Assembly: GCA_963717455.1 (NCBI GenBank)
Contig: OY970336.1
Coordinates: forward strand, 3,720,001 to 3,784,000
DNA length: 64,000 nt
Source: Bog-473 sp963717455
GTDB taxonomy: Bacteria > Actinomycetota > Acidimicrobiia > Acidimicrobiales > RAAP-2
Direction of reading: 5' to 3'
The notes below the pieces were generated by a model. It was not told the DNA's origin and made no database searches. It saw nothing but the letters and a program-made list of their open reading frames with translations. The translations under genes were made by a program, and so were the position numbers. The first letter of the stretch is position 1; each line of letters starts with the position of its first letter. Of this stretch, positions 34,475 to 43,539 are shown piece by piece.

Positions 34475-35633
34475 CGAGGTCCTTCATGGCCACCACCTCG
34501 GCCGTGGGGTGCGGGGGGTCGTCGGCCAGCACCCAGCGCACCAGCATGTAGCCCTCGAGCCGGCGCCCCGTGTCGAGCCAGTTCTCCACCCCGGGGCCCG
34601 GGTCGGACGGGGCGATCACCATGCGCCACGACCCGTCTTCCGAGCGGGTGGCCGTCTGGTTGTTCAGCGCCGTCGTCGTGTAGCGGTAGTCGAAGCTCTC
34701 CATCCACGGCGAGGTCAGCGTCAGTCCCCAGTACAGGAACGGCTTGTCCGGCTCGTGCACCGTGACCACCAGCGCCTCCCCGGGCTCCAGGCGGAAGCGG
34801 CCGCCGTGGTACGTCATCTCCGCGTTGGTGTGCGTGCGCACCTCGTCCTCCTGGGCCGCGACGTGCGAGGCCCCGGACTGCCCGCCGAACGAGTTCATGT
34901 TGGGCGCGGCGTCGCGCCACATCTGCGGCGCGGTGCCGCCGACGAACGTGAGGAACATCGCCGCGAACTCCAGCTTGGACGCCAGCTCCTCCGTCGAGAG
35001 CAGGGGTGGCGGCACCACCTCGCCCGGCTGGGGCACCAGCTCGACCCGGAGGCGCGAGAAGCGCTCGGACGATTTGCGGAAGTGGGTCTCGCGGATGGCC
35101 AGCTGGGCGGTGCCGGGCTCCAGGATGATCGAGTTGCGTGGCCGCGGGTCGGGCATGGCCGACGCGGGCGCGATGAGGATGTCGACCTCGCCGTTCGGCC
35201 CGAGCTCGAACTCGTCGATGTGGGTCTGCGTCTGCGTGCCGGTGCGCCCGCCGACCTGGCCCTGGCCGAACGCCGTGCCGAAGGTCATGCCGAGGTACGC
35301 GCACTCGCCGCGCCAGCCGATCAGGCGGTAGGAGTGGGCGTCGTCGAGGACGCAGAACAGGTAGTGCACGTCGGGGTTGTCGACCAGGAGCTTGCGGTAC
35401 TCGTCCTGGAGCGTGAAGAGCTGCGGGTGCAGCGGGTCGGACTTCTCGACGATCCACTCGAGGGCGAGGGTGGCGAGGCGGGTCACCCAGCGGTAGCCCT
35501 CGGCCAGGTCCAGATCGGTCTCCGGCACCTCGGTCGCCTGCCGCACGACGTCGAGCGCCACCGTCTGTGCCTGCAGCCAGGCGTCGAATGCCGCGTTGAG
35601 CCGGTCGTCTTGCATCCGGCTGACGCTACCCAT
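34464..35633 (-). CDS. DUF1214-like protein
   Basis: A 389-residue soluble protein from ATG 35633 (ATG 35615 also possible). The C-terminal half matches the DUF1214 beta-sandwich pattern: FRLEPGEALVVTVHEPDKPF, LYWGLTLTSPWMESFDYRY, SWRMVIAPSDPGPGVENWLD. The N-terminal half contains PDVHYLFCVLDDAHSYRLIG and is shared with actinobacterial relatives found near acyl-CoA and steroid catabolic genes. No catalytic residues are defined for the family. It is divergent from the acyl-CoA dehydrogenase gene (48 bp between starts). Confidence 0.75.
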   Translation of the reverse strand: MGSVSRMQDDRLNAAFDAWLQAQTVALDVVRQATEVPETDLDLAEGYRWVTRLATLALEWIVEKSDPLHPQLFTLQDEYRKLLVDNPDVHYLFCVLDDAHSYRLIGWRGECAYLGMTFGTAFGQGQVGGRTGTQTQTHIDEFELGPNGEVDILIAPASAMPDPRPRNSIILEPGTAQLAIRETHFRKSSERFSRLRVELVPQPGEVVPPPLLSTEELASKLEFAAMFLTFVGGTAPQMWRDAAPNMNSFGGQSGASHVAAQEDEVRTHTNAEMTYHGGRFRLEPGEALVVTVHEPDKPFLYWGLTLTSPWMESFDYRYTTTALNNQTATRSEDGSWRMVIAPSDPGPGVENWLDTGRRLEGYMLVRWVLADDPPHPTAEVVAMKDLVTS

Positions 35634-35681
35634 GTTTTGCCCGAGTCGCCGCTTCCCGGGCGCGCCCGGTAACTTCGGGAC

Positions 35682-37028
35682 GTGACCGACACTGCGACCG
35701 AGACGACCGGCACCGACGAGCTGCTCAGCGAGCTCCGTGCCTGGCTGGAAGACAACTGGGACCCCGACCTCACCGTCGCCCAGTGGTGGGAGCGACTGGG
35801 GCTGGCCGGCTGGGCCGCGCCGGCACTCCCCACGAACGCCTACGGCAAGGGCATGGCGCGGTCCGACGCCGTCCTGGTCCAGCAGGAGATCGCCAAGTTC
35901 GGCGCGCTGGGTGCGCCGGCCGGGCTGGGGCTCCTGCTGGCCGCCCCGACGATCGCCACGCACGGCACCCAGGAGCAGATCGACCACTACGTGCGGGAGA
36001 TCGTCACGGGTCAGAAGGCCTGGTGCCAGCTCTTCAGCGAGCCTCAGGCCGGCTCGGACCTGGCCGGCCTGCAGACGCGGGCGGTCAAGGACGGTGACGA
36101 GTGGGTCGTCAACGGCCAGAAGGTGTGGACCTCGGGCGGCCAGTACGCCGACCTCGGCATGCTGCTCGCCCGCACGGACCCCGACGTTCCCAAGCACCAG
36201 GGCATCTCGTACTTCGCCTTCGAGATGCTCCAGGACGGGGTCGACGTGCGACCGCTCAAGGAGATGACCGGGCACGCCCTCTTCAACGAGGTCTTCATCA
36301 CCGACGCCCGGGTGGCCGACTCCGCCCTCATCGGCGGCCGCAACAACGGGTGGGCGGCTGCGAACACGACGCTCATGAACGAGCGGGCCGGCCTCGGCTC
36401 GGGAGGCGGCAGCGCCGCCGGCGGCGGCCTGGCCCAGCCCGGCACCGTCATGGGCTTCCTGGGCAAGCGGGTCGGCGACGTGGTTGCTCCGGCGTCGACA
36501 CCGAGCGGAAGCCAGAAGTCACAGCAGCCCGGCGGCGCGCTCGGCGCCATGCGGGGCGGCGCAGGGCTCCTGATCAGCCTGGCCCAGGCCCGGGGCGTCA
36601 ACAAGGACGCCGGCATCCGACAGGACCTGGCTCGCCTCTACACGCTGGGCGAGCTGGGCCGCTTCAACGGGCTGCGCATGAAGGCCGTCAAGGAGCAGGG
36701 CGGGGACATCCCGGGCATGCCCAACGTCGCCAAGCTGTCCATGAGCCAGATCGTGCGGCTGACCCGTGACCTCGGCCTGCGCATCTCGGGCCCCTCCGGG
36801 ATGCTCCACGCCTACGACAGCGACGACAAGGCCGCCCTCAAGCACGCCACGGGCGACCCCTTCGCCGGTGGCATCAGCGAGATGGCGCTCTTCGCCCAGG
36901 CACCCCCGATCTACGGCGGGACCGACCAGGTGCAGCGCAACATCATCGGGGAGCGGGTCCTGGGTCTGCCCAAGGAGCCCAACAACGACCGGGTGACGCC
37001 CTTCTCGCAGCTGCCCAAGAACGCCTAG
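35682..37028 (+). CDS. Acyl-CoA dehydrogenase (FadE-like) with Gly-rich insert
   Basis: A 448-residue flavoprotein. FAD and substrate blocks are WCQLFSEPQAGSDLAGLQTR and WVVNGQKVWTSGGQYADLG; the C-terminal block is PPIYGGTDQVQRNIIGERVLGLP. The Glu that serves as base in YEGT-type enzymes is Gly here, as in many actinobacterial FadEs that use another Glu or a partner. Residues about 240-300 form a Gly/Ser/Pro-rich insert not usual for the family. TAACTT ends 6 nt before the GTG, so a leaderless start is likely. It heads the fatty-acyl/sterol-type cluster. Confidence 0.92.
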   Translation: MTDTATETTGTDELLSELRAWLEDNWDPDLTVAQWWERLGLAGWAAPALPTNAYGKGMARSDAVLVQQEIAKFGALGAPAGLGLLLAAPTIATHGTQEQIDHYVREIVTGQKAWCQLFSEPQAGSDLAGLQTRAVKDGDEWVVNGQKVWTSGGQYADLGMLLARTDPDVPKHQGISYFAFEMLQDGVDVRPLKEMTGHALFNEVFITDARVADSALIGGRNNGWAAANTTLMNERAGLGSGGGSAAGGGLAQPGTVMGFLGKRVGDVVAPASTPSGSQKSQQPGGALGAMRGGAGLLISLAQARGVNKDAGIRQDLARLYTLGELGRFNGLRMKAVKEQGGDIPGMPNVAKLSMSQIVRLTRDLGLRISGPSGMLHAYDSDDKAALKHATGDPFAGGISEMALFAQAPPIYGGTDQVQRNIIGERVLGLPKEPNNDRVTPFSQLPKNA

Positions 37029-37069
37029 CCGTCACGCGGCAGGGTCGGACGGGCCGGGGGGTCATCGGA

Positions 37070-38245
37070 GTGGAGCGTACGGACCGGACGTTGCGCGGCG
37101 CCGCGGCGATCGTCGGCGTCGTCGACGAGGTCTCCCCCACCGGCGAGCTCGACCGCAGCGGGCGCGAGCTCGAGGTGGCCATGGTCCTCGGCGCCCTGGA
37201 GGACGCCGGGTTGACGCTGGCCGACGTCGACGGCGTCTGCCACGCAGACTCGGCCGTCGCGTTCGCCGAGTACCTCGGCATCCACCCCGTCTTCACCGAG
37301 TCGACCATGACGGGCGGCTCGAGCTACGAGGTCCACGTCGAGCACGCCGCCGCCGCCATCGCCGCCGGCGTGTGCGACGTGGTGGTCAGCGTCTACACGT
37401 CCACACCGCGCAGCGACCGGACACGGCGGCGCCAGCGCGTCCGTCGTGCCGTGGCCGGTCCCAACCCTTCGGTCGAGTGGGACATGCCCTACGGCGTGCG
37501 GACGCCAATGGGGCCCTACGCCCTGGCGGCCGCCCGCCACATGCACGAGTTCGGTACCACGTCCGAGCAGCTGGCCCAGATCGCCGTGAGCACGCGGGAG
37601 TGGGCGGCCCTGAACCCGCGGGCCCGCTACCGCGACCCGCTGACCATCGAGGACGTCCTGGCATCGCCCCTCCAGGTGAGCCCCCTCCACCTCCTCGACT
37701 GTTGCCTGGTCACCGACGGCGGCGGCGCCTTCGTGATGACGAGCGCCGAGCGGGCGCGCTCCCTGCGCAAGCCGCCGGTCTACGTCCTCGGTGCCGCAAC
37801 GTGCACCGACCACATGGGGATCAGCCAGATGCCCGACCTGACCACGACACCCGGCGTCGTCTCGGGCACCAGGGCGTTCACCATGGCGGGCCTGGCGCCC
37901 TCCGACGTCGACGTCCTGATGGGCTACGACAGCTTCACCATCACGGCGCTGCTCCACCTCGAAGACCTCGGCTTCTGCAAGAAGGGCGAGGGAGGTCCCT
38001 TTGCCGCTGAGGGATCACTCGGACCCGGCGGTGGCCCGCTGGCGATGAACACGAACGGCGGCGGCCTGTCGTTCACCCACCCGGGCATGTACGGCATGTT
38101 CCTGATCACCGAGGCGGTGCGCCAGCTGCGCGGCGAATGCGGCGCGCGACAGGTGGCGGACGCCCAGGTGGCCGTGGCCCACGGCTCGGGCATCCTGCTC
38201 TCGGTGATGTCGACGGCCGTGCTGGGCACCGAGGCCACGCTGTGA
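37070..38245 (+). CDS. Thiolase-fold acetyl-CoA acetyltransferase / lipid-transfer protein
   Basis: A 391-residue thiolase-like protein, GTG start. It has the nondecarboxylating thiolase layout of Ltp-type proteins (RGAAAIVGVVDEVSPTG, ALEDAGLTLADVDGVCHADS, the C-terminal GPLAMNTNGGGLSFTHPGMYG block with the active-site His, and VAVAHGSGI). The usual nucleophilic Cys region (STMTGGSSYEVHVEHAAAAI) carries Ser rather than Cys, as in aldolase-type Ltp proteins that partner a DUF35 subunit. Such pairs make retro-aldol cuts in sterol side chains. The DUF35 gene overlaps its stop (GTGA), which supports a complex. Confidence 0.88.
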   Translation: MERTDRTLRGAAAIVGVVDEVSPTGELDRSGRELEVAMVLGALEDAGLTLADVDGVCHADSAVAFAEYLGIHPVFTESTMTGGSSYEVHVEHAAAAIAAGVCDVVVSVYTSTPRSDRTRRRQRVRRAVAGPNPSVEWDMPYGVRTPMGPYALAAARHMHEFGTTSEQLAQIAVSTREWAALNPRARYRDPLTIEDVLASPLQVSPLHLLDCCLVTDGGGAFVMTSAERARSLRKPPVYVLGAATCTDHMGISQMPDLTTTPGVVSGTRAFTMAGLAPSDVDVLMGYDSFTITALLHLEDLGFCKKGEGGPFAAEGSLGPGGGPLAMNTNGGGLSFTHPGMYGMFLITEAVRQLRGECGARQVADAQVAVAHGSGILLSVMSTAVLGTEATL

Positions 38246-38688
38246 CCGCCTCCGGCGAGCGTGCGCCGACCCGATTCGAGCCGCCTGTCGGCGCCGAGAG
38301 CGGGCCTTTCTGGGAGGCGACCCGCGAGGGACGGCTCCTGGTCCAGTGGTGCACGGCGTGCGGGCGCGGCGTGTTCTACCCGCGGACGTTCTGCCCCCAC
38401 TGCGCCGCGCCCGGCTCGGCGCTCGAGTGGCGCAGAGCCACCGGACGGGCGACGGTCTACGCCGCTGCGGTCGAATACAAGCCCGAGGCGGCGGGGGCCG
38501 CATTCTCCGGTGGCGAGCCCTACTGTGTGGCCCTGGTCGACCTGGAGGAGGGGGTGCGCATGATGACCAACGTCGTCGGTTGTCCGCCCGCCGACGTCCG
38601 CAGCGGCATGTCCGTGGCGCTGACCTGGGAGCCGCTGAGCGACGGCCGGCAGCTGCCGCTCTTCCGTCCCGAACCGGGTGCACCATGA
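38242..38688 (+). CDS. DUF35 OB-fold/zinc-ribbon partner of thiolase
   Basis: A 148-residue protein with an N-terminal rubredoxin-like zinc ribbon, CTACGRGVFYPRTFCPHC (two CxxC knuckles), and a C-terminal OB fold (ATVYAAAVEYKPEA, CVALVDLEEGVRMMTNVVG). DUF35 subunits bind thiolase-fold Ltp aldolases and complete their acyl-CoA site. Overlaps of four bases with the thiolase before and three with the synthetase after show tight coupling. A second such pair lies at 53.9-55.5 kb. Confidence 0.9.
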   Translation: MTASGERAPTRFEPPVGAESGPFWEATREGRLLVQWCTACGRGVFYPRTFCPHCAAPGSALEWRRATGRATVYAAAVEYKPEAAGAAFSGGEPYCVALVDLEEGVRMMTNVVGCPPADVRSGMSVALTWEPLSDGRQLPLFRPEPGAP

Positions 38689-40274
38689 CCCTCCCGGAGG
38701 ACAAGCGTGCGGCCGCGGCCCTGGGCATGCTGCATGCGTGGTGGGCGGCGAGGGTCCCGGATCGCCTGGCGCTGGCGACCCCCCACGGCGACCGCACCTA
38801 CGGGGACCTGAACGCAGACATCAACCGCCTCGTCCGGGCGCTGCGGGACAGGGGCCTGCGCGCCGGCGACTCCCTCGCATTGATGTGCACCAACCGCCCG
38901 GAGTTCCTCGAGGTCCTCTACGCCACCCAGCGCATGGGCCTGCGCTTCACCCCCATCAACTGGCACCTCACGGGACCCGAGGCCGCCTACATCGTCGAGA
39001 ACTGTGAGGCCAAGGCGTTCATCTGCTCGGGGGAGCTGGGCGAGACGGTGAGTGCGGCGGCGGCGGCGGGCGGGCCGGGGCTGGTCAAGATCAACACGGG
39101 CGGCTACCTGCCCGGCTTCGAGATGTACAACACCGTCGTGGCCGCCGAGGACGGTTCCGACATCGACGACCCGGTGCTCGGCACCCAGATGCTCTACACG
39201 TCGGGCACCACCGGCCGCCCCAAGGGCGTGCACCGTGACACGACGGCGGCCAGCGCGTTGGCCGCCGTCAACTTCTGCGGCTACGACGAGGACTGGGCGA
39301 CCAGCACCGACGCGCACCTCCTGACCGGCCCGCTGTACCACGCGGCCCCCCTGGCCTTCTCGGTGGCGGTCCCCTTCGTCTACGGCGTGCCCGTCGTGGT
39401 CATGGACCACTGGGACGCCGTCGAGGCACTGCGCCTGGTGGAGAAGCATGGGATCACGCACACCCACATGGTGCCGACGATGTTCCACCGCCTGTTGGCC
39501 CTGCCCCCCGAGGAGCGGGAGCGTTTCGACACCTCGTCGCTCCGCTTCGTCATCCACGGCGCGGCACCCTGCCCGGTCCCCGTCAAGCAGCGGCTGATCG
39601 AATGGCTGGGACCGGTGGTCGTCGAGTACTACGCCGCGACCGAGGGCCTGGGCACCCTCGTCGACTCGGCGACCTGGCTGGCCCATCCGGGCACCGTCGG
39701 GCGGCCCATGGTGCCGGGGCTCGTCAAGGTGGCCGACGACGCCGGCAACGACCTGCCCGCCGGGGAGGTCGGCCTCGTGTTCCTCCAGGCTCCGGAGGCC
39801 ACCAAGTTCGACTACTACGGGGACGCCGAGAAGACGGCCGGCGCATTCCGCGGCGACTACTTCACGCTGGGCGACATGGGCTACATGGACGCCGAGGGCT
39901 ACCTGTTCCTCACGGACCGCACGGCCAACGTCATCATCTCGGGCGGTGTCAACATCTACCCGGCTGAGGTGGACGCCGTACTCCTGGAGCACGCCTCGGT
40001 GGGCGACGTCGCCACCATCGGCGTGCCCGACGAGGAGTGGGGCGAGGTGGTGCTCGCGGTCGTCCAGCCCGCCGAAGGGGTGGCGGGGAGCGACGAGCTG
40101 GCCGCCGAGCTCATGGCGTTCTGCCGGGAGCGCCTGGCCCACTTCAAGTGCCCCCGTCGCATCGACTTCGTGTCGGAGCTGCCGCGGGAGGATACTGGGA
40201 AGATCTTCAAGAGGAAGCTACGGGAGCACTACCGGGCGGCATCGAGCCGGAGTGACCAAGACCAAGGGAGCTGA
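38685..40274 (+). CDS. AMP-dependent acyl-CoA synthetase
   Basis: A 529-residue adenylate-forming ligase. The P-loop-like motif is MLYTSGTTGRPKGVHRD, the A5 motif is VVEYYAATEGLG, the A7/A8 region is YFTLGDMGYMDAEGYLFLTDR and the catalytic Lys is in EDTGKIFKRKLRE near the end. It activates a carboxylic acid with ATP and CoA in the cytoplasm. By position it would feed the dehydrogenase, thiolase and SDR beside it, similar to FadD-type enzymes of sterol or fatty-acid breakdown. ATG 38685 overlaps the DUF35 stop. Confidence 0.94.
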   Translation: MTLPEDKRAAAALGMLHAWWAARVPDRLALATPHGDRTYGDLNADINRLVRALRDRGLRAGDSLALMCTNRPEFLEVLYATQRMGLRFTPINWHLTGPEAAYIVENCEAKAFICSGELGETVSAAAAAGGPGLVKINTGGYLPGFEMYNTVVAAEDGSDIDDPVLGTQMLYTSGTTGRPKGVHRDTTAASALAAVNFCGYDEDWATSTDAHLLTGPLYHAAPLAFSVAVPFVYGVPVVVMDHWDAVEALRLVEKHGITHTHMVPTMFHRLLALPPEERERFDTSSLRFVIHGAAPCPVPVKQRLIEWLGPVVVEYYAATEGLGTLVDSATWLAHPGTVGRPMVPGLVKVADDAGNDLPAGEVGLVFLQAPEATKFDYYGDAEKTAGAFRGDYFTLGDMGYMDAEGYLFLTDRTANVIISGGVNIYPAEVDAVLLEHASVGDVATIGVPDEEWGEVVLAVVQPAEGVAGSDELAAELMAFCRERLAHFKCPRRIDFVSELPREDTGKIFKRKLREHYRAASSRSDQDQGS

Positions 40275-40276
40275 AC

Positions 40277-41191
40277 GTGGGTATCTGTGACGGACGGGTC
40301 GTCCTCATCACCGGGGCAGGCCGGGGCATCGGGCGAGAGCACGCCCTCGAGTTCGCCAGCCAGGGCGCCAAGCTGGTGATCAACGACCTCGGGGCCGAGG
40401 TGGACGGGACCGGCTCGTCGGCGGGCCCGGCCGGAGAGGTGGTCGACGAGATCCGCGCCATGGGGGGCGAGGCCGTGGCCAATGGCGACGACGTCTCGGA
40501 CTACGAGGGAGCAGGACGGCTCATCCAGACGGCCGTCGACACCTACGGGACCATCGACGTGCTGGTCAACAACGCCGGCATCCTGCGGGACCGCATGCTC
40601 GTCAACATGACGATCGACGAGTGGGACGCCGTGATCAAAGTGCACCTCCGCGGCACCTTCGCCCCGACCCGCCATGCGGTCGAGTACTGGCGCAACCGCA
40701 CCAAGGCCGGCGAGACGAACGACGCCCGCATCATCAACACCACGTCGCCCTCGGGAATCTACGGCAACGTCGGCCAGACCAACTACGGCGCCGCCAAGGC
40801 GGGGATCGCCGCCTTCACCGTCATCGCCGCCATGGAGCTCGAGCGCTACGGCGTCACCGTCAACGCCATCGCGCCGGCCGCGCTCACCCGCATGACCGAG
40901 AACCTGGGCATGGGCGCCACCGCCGCGGAGAAGAAGCCCGAGGAGTTCGACCCCTTCGACCCCGCCAACATTGCGCCGATCGTCGTCTGGCTCGGCAGCC
41001 CCGAATCGGCCGGCATCACCGGCCGCGTCTTCAACGTCCAGGGCGACCACATCAGTGTCGCCGAGGGCTGGGTGGCGGGGCCTGGTGCCGACAAGGGCGA
41101 CCGCTGGGACCCGGCCGAGCTGGGCAAGGTCGTACCGGACCTGGTGGCCAAGGCCGCCCCCAACGCCAACATGGGCGGGCGGCGGGGTTAG
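40277..41191 (+). CDS. Short-chain dehydrogenase (3-hydroxyacyl-CoA/17-beta-HSD4-like)
   Basis: A 304-residue SDR, GTG start with GGGAG upstream. The cofactor loop TGAGRGIG is at 12-19, NNAG at 98-101, and the catalytic Ser-Tyr-Lys set is near S157/S159, Y170 and K174. The insert after INDLGAEVDGTGSSAGPAGE and the HxxEYW segment are those of the multifunctional-enzyme-2-like hydroxyacyl-CoA dehydrogenases. It would oxidise a 3-hydroxyacyl-CoA or hydroxysteroid with NAD. It follows the synthetase by 2 bp. Confidence 0.93.
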   Translation: MGICDGRVVLITGAGRGIGREHALEFASQGAKLVINDLGAEVDGTGSSAGPAGEVVDEIRAMGGEAVANGDDVSDYEGAGRLIQTAVDTYGTIDVLVNNAGILRDRMLVNMTIDEWDAVIKVHLRGTFAPTRHAVEYWRNRTKAGETNDARIINTTSPSGIYGNVGQTNYGAAKAGIAAFTVIAAMELERYGVTVNAIAPAALTRMTENLGMGATAAEKKPEEFDPFDPANIAPIVVWLGSPESAGITGRVFNVQGDHISVAEGWVAGPGADKGDRWDPAELGKVVPDLVAKAAPNANMGGRRG

Positions 41192-41194
41192 TCG

Positions 41195-42331
41195 GTGGAG
41201 GCCGCAGCGACCCCTCCGGTGCCGGGCCGGCGTGACATGGAAGACGCGGTCCAGGTCATCCACGACAACGCCGAGCGCCTGTTCTTGTGGGACTACGAGC
41301 GGGACCGGGGGCAGCTCGTCACCCTCTACAACAAGGCGATGGGGTCGCAGTGGAACAGCGTCACCGACCTCGACTGGTCGACCGACGTCGATCCCGAGCG
41401 GCTCGTGGCCGAGCAGGACAGCCCCCTGCTCGCCGTGGCCAGGGTGGCGGGGACACTGCCCGGTTCGCCGCTGGCCACCTGGACGGAGAAGGAGTACGTA
41501 CAGCTCGGGGTGGAGCTGCTCAAGGCGAACCTGTCGCAGTTCATGCACGGCGAGCAGGGGGCCATGATGACGGCGGCCAAGATCGTCGAGACGGTGCCGT
41601 GGATCGACGCGAAGTATTACGCGTCGACCCAGACCATGGACGAGGCCCGGCATACCGAGGTGTTCGCCAAGTATCTCCGCACCAAGCTGGGCGACGCCTA
41701 CCCGATGAGCCCGTTCCTCAAGTCGCAGATCTGGTCGCTGCTCGAGGACTCGCGCTGGGACATCGCGTACCTCGGGATGCAGATCGTGATCGAGTCACTG
41801 GCCTTGGCCGCCTTCGGTGACATGCTGCGCCGCACGGAGGAGCCGCTGCTCACCAAGCTCCTGCGCTACATCATGTCCGACGAGGCCCGCCACGTCGCGT
41901 TCGGCGTCCTGACCCTTTCTGAGCTCTACCGCGACCTGAGCGAAGCCGAGCTCCTCGAGCGCCAGGAGTTCCTGGTCGACGCGACGCTCAATTCCCGGTC
42001 GCGGGCTACCACGCCCGAGGTGTGGGAGCGCATGGGCACCACCGCCGAGGCGGTGCTCCCCTTCATCGTGCAGGCGGCGGAGCAGGCGAAGGTCAACCCG
42101 ATGCGCGGCTTCGCTCGTGGCTTCTTCGCCAAGCTCGTCCCCAACGTGCGCAAGCTCGGCCTCCTCGACGCCAACAACGGGTACCTACGCGAGAAATGGG
42201 GTGAAGCCGGGCTGCTCGAGTTCGAATTCGCCGACGACACCGGCTCGGACTACGAGTCCTACGACGCCGTGGCCCGGGACCGGGCGGCCCGTGCGGACGG
42301 GGACGCGTCCTCCGCCGTGCCGGCGGGGTGA
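41195..42331 (+). CDS. Ferritin-like diiron protein
   Basis: A 378-residue protein of the ferritin-like superfamily. Metal ligands can be seen in two ExxH pairs, QTMDEARHTEVF and MSDEARHVAFG, together with upstream Glu residues (GEQGAMM.., IVIESLALAAF). The arrangement recalls the R2-like and p-aminobenzoate N-oxygenase-like diiron oxidases. It starts with GTG 3 bp after the SDR stop, in the same transcript. It may hydroxylate or desaturate the substrate of the cluster; the reaction is not known. Confidence 0.82.
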   Translation: MEAAATPPVPGRRDMEDAVQVIHDNAERLFLWDYERDRGQLVTLYNKAMGSQWNSVTDLDWSTDVDPERLVAEQDSPLLAVARVAGTLPGSPLATWTEKEYVQLGVELLKANLSQFMHGEQGAMMTAAKIVETVPWIDAKYYASTQTMDEARHTEVFAKYLRTKLGDAYPMSPFLKSQIWSLLEDSRWDIAYLGMQIVIESLALAAFGDMLRRTEEPLLTKLLRYIMSDEARHVAFGVLTLSELYRDLSEAELLERQEFLVDATLNSRSRATTPEVWERMGTTAEAVLPFIVQAAEQAKVNPMRGFARGFFAKLVPNVRKLGLLDANNGYLREKWGEAGLLEFEFADDTGSDYESYDAVARDRAARADGDASSAVPAG

Positions 42332-42726
42332 GCCCGCGTCGCTCCCCCATCGACCGGGTACGCGCCATCTGCCTCGCGTTGCCGGAGGCCGAGGAGCGAC
42401 CCTTCGGCGGCCATACCGCCCCCGCGTTCCGCATCCGGGACAAGCTCTTCGTCATGACGAGCGAGGACGGCACGTCCATGACGCTGAAGGCCCCCAAGGG
42501 CGTGCAGGCGATCCTGGTCGCGTCCGACCCAGAGCGATTCTTCGTGCCGAGGTACGTCGGGCCCAAGGGATGGGTCGGGATCCGCCTCGACCACACCGCC
42601 GCTGCGGACTGGGACGAGCTGGCCGAGCTGATCACCGAGAGCTACTGCCTGACGGCGCCGAAGCGGCTGGCGGCGCACGTCGGGACGCCGTCGGCGCCGG
42701 TCAGCGCGCCGGGTCGAGCCCGGTGA
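42328..42726 (+). CDS. MmcQ/YjbR family protein
   Basis: A 132-residue protein with the MmcQ/YjbR (DUF419) CyaY-like fold: a start helix VRAICLALPEAEERPFGGHT, FRIRDKLFVM, LKAPKGVQAILVASDPERFF and the GWVGIRLD strand. The family is thought to bind DNA, but direct evidence is thin. GTG 42328 overlaps the preceding stop (GTGA), so it is part of the catabolic transcript. Its end overlaps the convergent gene by 26 bp. Confidence 0.88.
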   Translation: MSPRRSPIDRVRAICLALPEAEERPFGGHTAPAFRIRDKLFVMTSEDGTSMTLKAPKGVQAILVASDPERFFVPRYVGPKGWVGIRLDHTAAADWDELAELITESYCLTAPKRLAAHVGTPSAPVSAPGRAR

Positions 42727-43495
42727 GAACGGCGTCCATGCTCTCGGAGTAGCGGACGCCACCTTGGGTCACGCCGACGGTCTCGTGCTCGCGCACGATG
42801 AGGCCGCTGCTCGGGACGACCCAGAAGTCCGTCGGGTTGGTCCCGCCGTCGCTCCCGGTGAAGGTCAGGGTGAACCGGGTGTGCTCCACGGAGACCTCGT
42901 GGCCACCCACCACGACGGTGGCCGGGCCCAGCGCGACCCCGGCCAGTGACACCTTCTCGGCGGGGCTCGTCAAGGAGCACGTCGCCCCCCAGCGCTCGTC
43001 GGGGCGCGCCGCAGGCGGCAGCAGGTAGGCCGTCGCCGGGCAGCGGACGGTCGACGTGGTCGTCGTGCCGGCGATGGACTCGTCGGTGACGAGCCTGGGC
43101 ACCGACAGCGCGCCGTCGTTGCCCGCGCACACGGTGGTGGACTCGGTGTGCTGGGTGATGGGGACCCAGCTCACGGTCGCGCAGCGCCCGTCGGCCACGA
43201 TCATGGAGGTGGTCGACGGGAAGGAGCGCTGGACGCCCATCAGGCTCAGGCCCTCGCCGCCACTGGTGCGGTACATGTACACCCCGGGCGCCGGCAGGCG
43301 GTGACGCAGCGACGCAATGACCTTGCCTGCCTGCTCCCGGCGGTAGATCCGCAGCGCCTCGCGGAGGCCCACAGGCGAGGAGACGGTGCGGAACACGAGG
43401 GCCCACGCGGTCCCGCCGGCTGAGCTGACGATCACCAGCGCAAGCACGAGTACCGAGAGCAACCGATGTTGCTGGACCCAATGCCAGGCGAACAC
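42701..43495 (-). CDS. Membrane-anchored exported protein of unknown function
   Basis: A 264-residue protein with a short N-terminal cytoplasmic part and one helix (LLSVLVLALVIVSSAGGTAW), followed by a beta-rich extracytoplasmic domain. Notable segments are GVYMYRTSGGEGLSLMGVQR and FTLTFTGSDGGTNPTDFWV; two Cys pairs are likely. The start (GTG 43495) is chosen because the frame beyond has no resemblance. I do not recognise the family. Confidence 0.65.
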   Translation of the reverse strand: MFAWHWVQQHRLLSVLVLALVIVSSAGGTAWALVFRTVSSPVGLREALRIYRREQAGKVIASLRHRLPAPGVYMYRTSGGEGLSLMGVQRSFPSTTSMIVADGRCATVSWVPITQHTESTTVCAGNDGALSVPRLVTDESIAGTTTTSTVRCPATAYLLPPAARPDERWGATCSLTSPAEKVSLAGVALGPATVVVGGHEVSVEHTRFTLTFTGSDGGTNPTDFWVVPSSGLIVREHETVGVTQGGVRYSESMDAVLTGLDPAR

Positions 43496-43539
43496 GGTGA
43501 AGATCGTACCCCGCGTGGCCGAACCCCGACCAGGACCGC

